Below, one piece after another: positions 4,080-6,726 of a DNA stretch of 6,726 nt. Position numbers and translations under genes: made by a program. The notes beneath the pieces are model-generated. The model was not told the origin of the DNA and did no database searches. It worked only from the letters and a program-made list of their open reading frames with translations. The stretch covers positions 1-6,726 of the forward strand of contig CAKRYM010000086.1 in assembly GCA_934427095.1 (NCBI GenBank), read 5' to 3'. Source of the stretch: an uncultured Bacillota bacterium (GTDB taxonomy: Bacteria > Bacillota > Dehalobacteriia > UBA4068). Every line of letters starts with the position of its first letter. Within the stretch, counting starts at the first letter, position 1.

Positions 4080-6263
4080 ATGAGCATAAAGATTGCGCTG
4101 GCGGGCAACCCCAACAGCGGTAAAACGACTTTATTCAATGCGCTCACCGGCTCCAATCAATTCGTGGGGAATTGGCCCGGGGTTACGGTGGAGAAAAAAG
4201 AAGGCCGCTTGAAAAAACATACTGATGTAGTCATTACGGACCTGCCTGGCATTTATTCTCTTTCCCCCTACACATTAGAAGAAGTGGTAGCCAGAAATTA
4301 TTTGATTGGGGAAAGACCTGACGCCATTTTGAATATTGTTGACGGAACCAACCTGGAACGTAATCTCTACTTAACCACCCAATTGACAGAGCTAGGTATT
4401 CCCGTCGTCGTTGCCGTAAACATGGTGGACGTGATGAAACGCCGGGGCGACAAGTTGAATGTAGAAGAATTAAGCCGACAGCTTGGTTGTCAGGTGCTGA
4501 CCATTTCCGCCTTAAAAGGGACTGGCGTCATGGAAGCAGCCCAAGCTGCCATAGAGGCTGCTCGCTTCAGCAAAACCGTGCCGCAGCACCGTTTTTCCGG
4601 CCCAGTGGAACATGCTATTGCCCATATTGAAGAAGCCGTGGTGCATGATTTGCCTCAAGAGCAACAACGCTGGTATGCCCTGAAAATCTTTGAACGGGAC
4701 GATAAAGTTCTGGCCCAACTAAACATTAGCAAAGAAACCCTGGCGCATATTGAACAAGACATCCAGGCCGCAGAACAAGAGCTGGACGACGATGCGGAAA
4801 GCATCATCACCAATGAGCGTTATCTTTACATCGCATCCATTCTCAAGGGTGCATACAAAAAAAACGCCACGGGCAAGCTGACGGTTTCCGATAAAATCGA
4901 TAAAATCGTCACCAACAGAATTTTGGCTCTTCCTATTTTTGTCCTTATCATGTGGGGGATTTACACGGTTTCCATTGGTACCATTGGGGATTGGACCGTG
5001 GGCTTTATGAATGATACCTTATTCGGTACCTGGATTGTTCCTGGCGTTGCCACTTTTCTAACTAACCTAGGCTGTGCCGAATGGCTGGTCAGCCTGGTTG
5101 CTGACGGAATCATCGGCGGTGTAGGCGCGGTCTTAGGCTTTGTACCGCAGATGATGATTCTCTTTTTGTTCCTCGCTATTTTGGAAGACATCGGTTACAT
5201 GGCTCGTGTGGCCTTTATTATGGACCGGATTTTCCGTAAATTCGGGCTTTCCGGCAAAAGCTTCATCCCCATGCTCATTGCTTCTGGTTGCGGTGTACCT
5301 GGGATTATGGCGTCCCGTACCATTGAGCAGGACAGAGATCGAAAAATGACCATTATGACCACCTGCTTTATTCCCTGCGGCGCCAAAATGCCCATTGTGG
5401 CCCTAATTGTGGGCGCGCTCTTTGGTGGCAGCGGCTGGGTTGCGACTTCTGCTTATTTTATTGGTGTTGCCGCGGTCATTATTTCGGGCATTATCTTAAA
5501 AAAGACCAAAGCTTTTGCCGGAGACCCGGCCCCCTTTGTCATCGAATTGCCGGCTTATCATGTGCCCACTGTGGTTAATGTTCTGCGGGCAACTTGGGAA
5601 AGAGGTTGGAGCTTCATTAAGCGCGCCGGTACCATCATTGTGGCGGCTAGCATTGTAATTTGGGTATTAAACAGTTTAACCTTCCAAGGCGGCTTCCATT
5701 ATATCGGTGCAGGAGACGAAATGTCCATCCTCAATGTCGTAGGCGAAGGGTTGGCCGTCCTCTTTATTCCTTTGGGTTTTGGCCAATGGCAAGCAGCGGT
5801 GGCGACGATTTTGGGCCTGGTGGCAAAAGAAGAAGTGGTAGGCGTTTTCGGCTCCCTCAGTTCCATGGCCGATGCAGATTTGGCCTTTGAGCTGGTGGAA
5901 AAGATGGATTCGGCAAAATTAGCCATTATCGGGCAAGAATTCTTCGCCGGCAGCGGTTTGGCCGCTTATTCCTTCATGATCTTCAACCTGCTCTGTGCTC
6001 CCTGCTTTGCAGCCATCGGTGCCATCAAGCGGGAAATGAACAACGCCAAGTGGACTTGGGGCGCCATTGGCTATATGTGCGGTTTTGCCTATGTGGTATC
6101 CCTTATCGTTTATCAGTTCGGTATGCTTTTCACTGGTCACGGCTTCACAGTCTGGACAGCCGTCGCCTTTATCGCCCTGGCTTTACTTCTTTGGCTGTTG
6201 TTCCGCAAAAATAATGCTGAGGGGAATACGCTTTCCATGAAAGCAGCGTCCGTTGTCAAATAA
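4080..6263 (+). CDS. feoB: Ferrous iron transporter FeoB
   Basis: FeoB imports Fe(II) across the cytoplasmic membrane; its N-terminal domain is a GTPase. The 727-residue protein carries GNPNSGKTT (9-17), Thr36 in GVTVE, DLPG (54-57), NMVD (114-117) and SAL (143-145). A helical regulatory region follows (about 165-265). The membrane part begins near 281, with many hydrophobic spans to about 708. Both Gate motifs are intact: SGCGVPG (402-408, Cys404) and PCGAKMP (432-438, Cys433). A further conserved-looking Cys pair lies near the C-terminus (Cys639, Cys642 in LLCAPCFAAIGAIKRE). Length is normal for the family. GAGAGGGA (4066-4073) precedes the ATG by 6 nt. It is the third gene of the operon, 10 nt before the small Cys-rich partner gene. 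Nothing is truncated. Confidence 0.98.
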   Translation: MSIKIALAGNPNSGKTTLFNALTGSNQFVGNWPGVTVEKKEGRLKKHTDVVITDLPGIYSLSPYTLEEVVARNYLIGERPDAILNIVDGTNLERNLYLTTQLTELGIPVVVAVNMVDVMKRRGDKLNVEELSRQLGCQVLTISALKGTGVMEAAQAAIEAARFSKTVPQHRFSGPVEHAIAHIEEAVVHDLPQEQQRWYALKIFERDDKVLAQLNISKETLAHIEQDIQAAEQELDDDAESIITNERYLYIASILKGAYKKNATGKLTVSDKIDKIVTNRILALPIFVLIMWGIYTVSIGTIGDWTVGFMNDTLFGTWIVPGVATFLTNLGCAEWLVSLVADGIIGGVGAVLGFVPQMMILFLFLAILEDIGYMARVAFIMDRIFRKFGLSGKSFIPMLIASGCGVPGIMASRTIEQDRDRKMTIMTTCFIPCGAKMPIVALIVGALFGGSGWVATSAYFIGVAAVIISGIILKKTKAFAGDPAPFVIELPAYHVPTVVNVLRATWERGWSFIKRAGTIIVAASIVIWVLNSLTFQGGFHYIGAGDEMSILNVVGEGLAVLFIPLGFGQWQAAVATILGLVAKEEVVGVFGSLSSMADADLAFELVEKMDSAKLAIIGQEFFAGSGLAAYSFMIFNLLCAPCFAAIGAIKREMNNAKWTWGAIGYMCGFAYVVSLIVYQFGMLFTGHGFTVWTAVAFIALALLLWLLFRKNNAEGNTLSMKAASVVK

Positions 6264-6273
6264 GGAGGTATCT

Positions 6274-6432
6274 ATGAACTGGCCAACCATCATTATTGGC
6301 GCTTTGGTGGCAATTGCCTTTGTTGCCATTATTGTTGCCCAAATCAGAAAACGAAAAAAGGGGAAATGTGTTTGTTCTTGTGGGTGTAACTGCGGTGGTT
6401 GCACAACCAAGGACAGTTGCCATGGGCATTGA
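6274..6432 (+). CDS. FeoB-associated Cys-rich membrane protein (P12-like), 52 residues
   Basis: This short gene starts at ATG 6274 behind a strong GGAGG (6264-6268), only 10 nt after feoB. The 52-residue product begins MNWPTIIIGALVAIAFVAII, a single membrane span (about 5-22), then a basic stretch RKRKKGK (25-31) that should lie in the cytoplasm. The tail has seven cysteines at 32, 34, 36, 38, 40, 43 and 49 (CVCSCGCNCGGC) and ends in CHGH. The layout matches the small FeoB-associated Cys-rich membrane proteins found after feoB in Bacillota, whose exact role is not established. A metal-binding or iron-handing role at the inner face of FeoB is inference. It is the last gene before the operon terminator. 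Confidence 0.88.
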   Translation: MNWPTIIIGALVAIAFVAIIVAQIRKRKKGKCVCSCGCNCGGCTTKDSCHGH

Positions 6433-6443
6433 TCTCAAAACAA

Positions 6444-6485
6444 GAAAAGGGGCGGAAGGATTTTCCTTCTGTCCCCTTTTCTTTT
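6444..6485. terminator. Strong hairpin terminator of the feo operon, probably bidirectional
   Basis: Beginning 11 nt after the last feo-operon stop, GAAAAGGGGCGGAAGG pairs with CCTTCTGTCCCCTTTTC around an ATTTT loop, with one small bulge and a wobble. On the plus strand it runs into TTTTCTTTTG. On the minus strand the hairpin is followed by TTTTCTTGTTTTG, so it can also terminate the convergent flavodoxin-like gene that ends at 6501. Confidence 0.9.
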
Positions 6486-6500
6486 GATCATTATCGCGCC

Positions 6501-6726
6501 TTAAAGATGCAGGCTTTCCACCCACTGCTGAATATTCTCTTTCCTTTCTGTGCTGCTGAATTTCTTTCCCGGCCGCCAATTGGTTCCGGAAGAGCAGCTG
6601 GTTTGTAGAATACTATCGGTTTTCCCCATACCGCTACCACCCGAGGTAGCAAAAGGAATCACGGTTTTTCCCGTGAAATCATAGGCTTCCAAGAAGGTTT
6701 GGATAATGGTCGGCGCCACATACCAC
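6501..6726 (-). CDS. Flavodoxin-like protein, C-terminal part (runs off the right edge)
   Basis: The frame is open to the window edge and gives about 74 residues ending at TAA (6501-6503). It begins WYVAPTIIQTFLEAYDFTGK, continues VIPFATSGGSGMGK and ends in KENIQQWVESL. The AP-T-(8 residues)-YDF-GK, PF-TSGGSG and final W-x-E-S-L features are typical of the C-terminal half of the single-domain flavodoxin-like proteins (Flavodoxin_4 type) that bind FMN. The FMN phosphate loop would lie upstream, outside the window. An apparent GTG start at 6719 is internal to the domain, not a real start. The gene is convergent with the feo operon and shares its terminator. Flavodoxins can replace ferredoxin under iron limitation, but no iron-responsive control of this gene is visible here. 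Confidence 0.85.
   Translation of the reverse strand, partial: WYVAPTIIQTFLEAYDFTGKTVIPFATSGGSGMGKTDSILQTSCSSGTNWRPGKKFSSTERKENIQQWVESLHL

Noticed and set aside
6486..6495. GATCATTATC, resembling half of a Fur box
   Set aside because: It is only a single half-like match located after a terminator and between convergent genes, so it controls nothing obvious.
6256..6579. 107-residue open frame on the minus strand
   Set aside because: It crosses the terminator hairpin, the end of feoB and the small Cys-rich gene, and shows no domain features.

Overview
The window is ordinary chromosomal DNA, most likely from a Gram-positive-lineage anaerobe (Bacillota, perhaps Negativicutes or Clostridia; this placement is inference). 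The pointers are strong GGAGG-type ribosome binding sites, consensus sigma-A promoters, a DUF512 radical-SAM gene fused operon-style to der, and a feoA-feoA-feoB locus with a small Cys-rich partner. Base composition looks moderate and even, and I see no mobile element, tRNA, rRNA or CRISPR.

Left part (1-2900, minus strand). A housekeeping operon is transcribed leftwards from a good promoter at 2784-2812. It encodes a PDZ/radical-SAM/DUF512 protein of unknown function, then the ribosome-assembly GTPase Der, whose start overlaps the upstream stop by 8 nt. The first five codons of a further gene run off the left edge, possibly plsY by common gene order. A perfect 12-bp inverted repeat straddles the -35 region of the operon promoter.

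Centre (2898-3518). A DtxR-family metalloregulator is transcribed leftwards, divergently from the iron-uptake genes. Its metal ligands match the iron type (Met/Cys/Glu/His). The intergenic region holds a promoter for the regulator, two overlapping-in-series promoters for the feo operon, and three 16-bp palindromes (GTTAGCAAAAGCTAAC type) spaced exactly 34 bp apart. The first palindrome fills the spacer of the second feo promoter exactly.

Right part (3519-6500, plus strand). Two different feoA genes, feoB, and a 52-residue Cys-rich single-span membrane protein form one operon that ends in a strong hairpin terminator. The simplest reading is a ferrous-iron uptake operon repressed by the neighbouring regulator when Fe(II) is plentiful. 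After the terminator, the C-terminal part of a flavodoxin-like protein arrives convergently on the minus strand and runs off the right edge.

The parts belong to known families. The least ordinary element is the regulatory architecture upstream of feoA.
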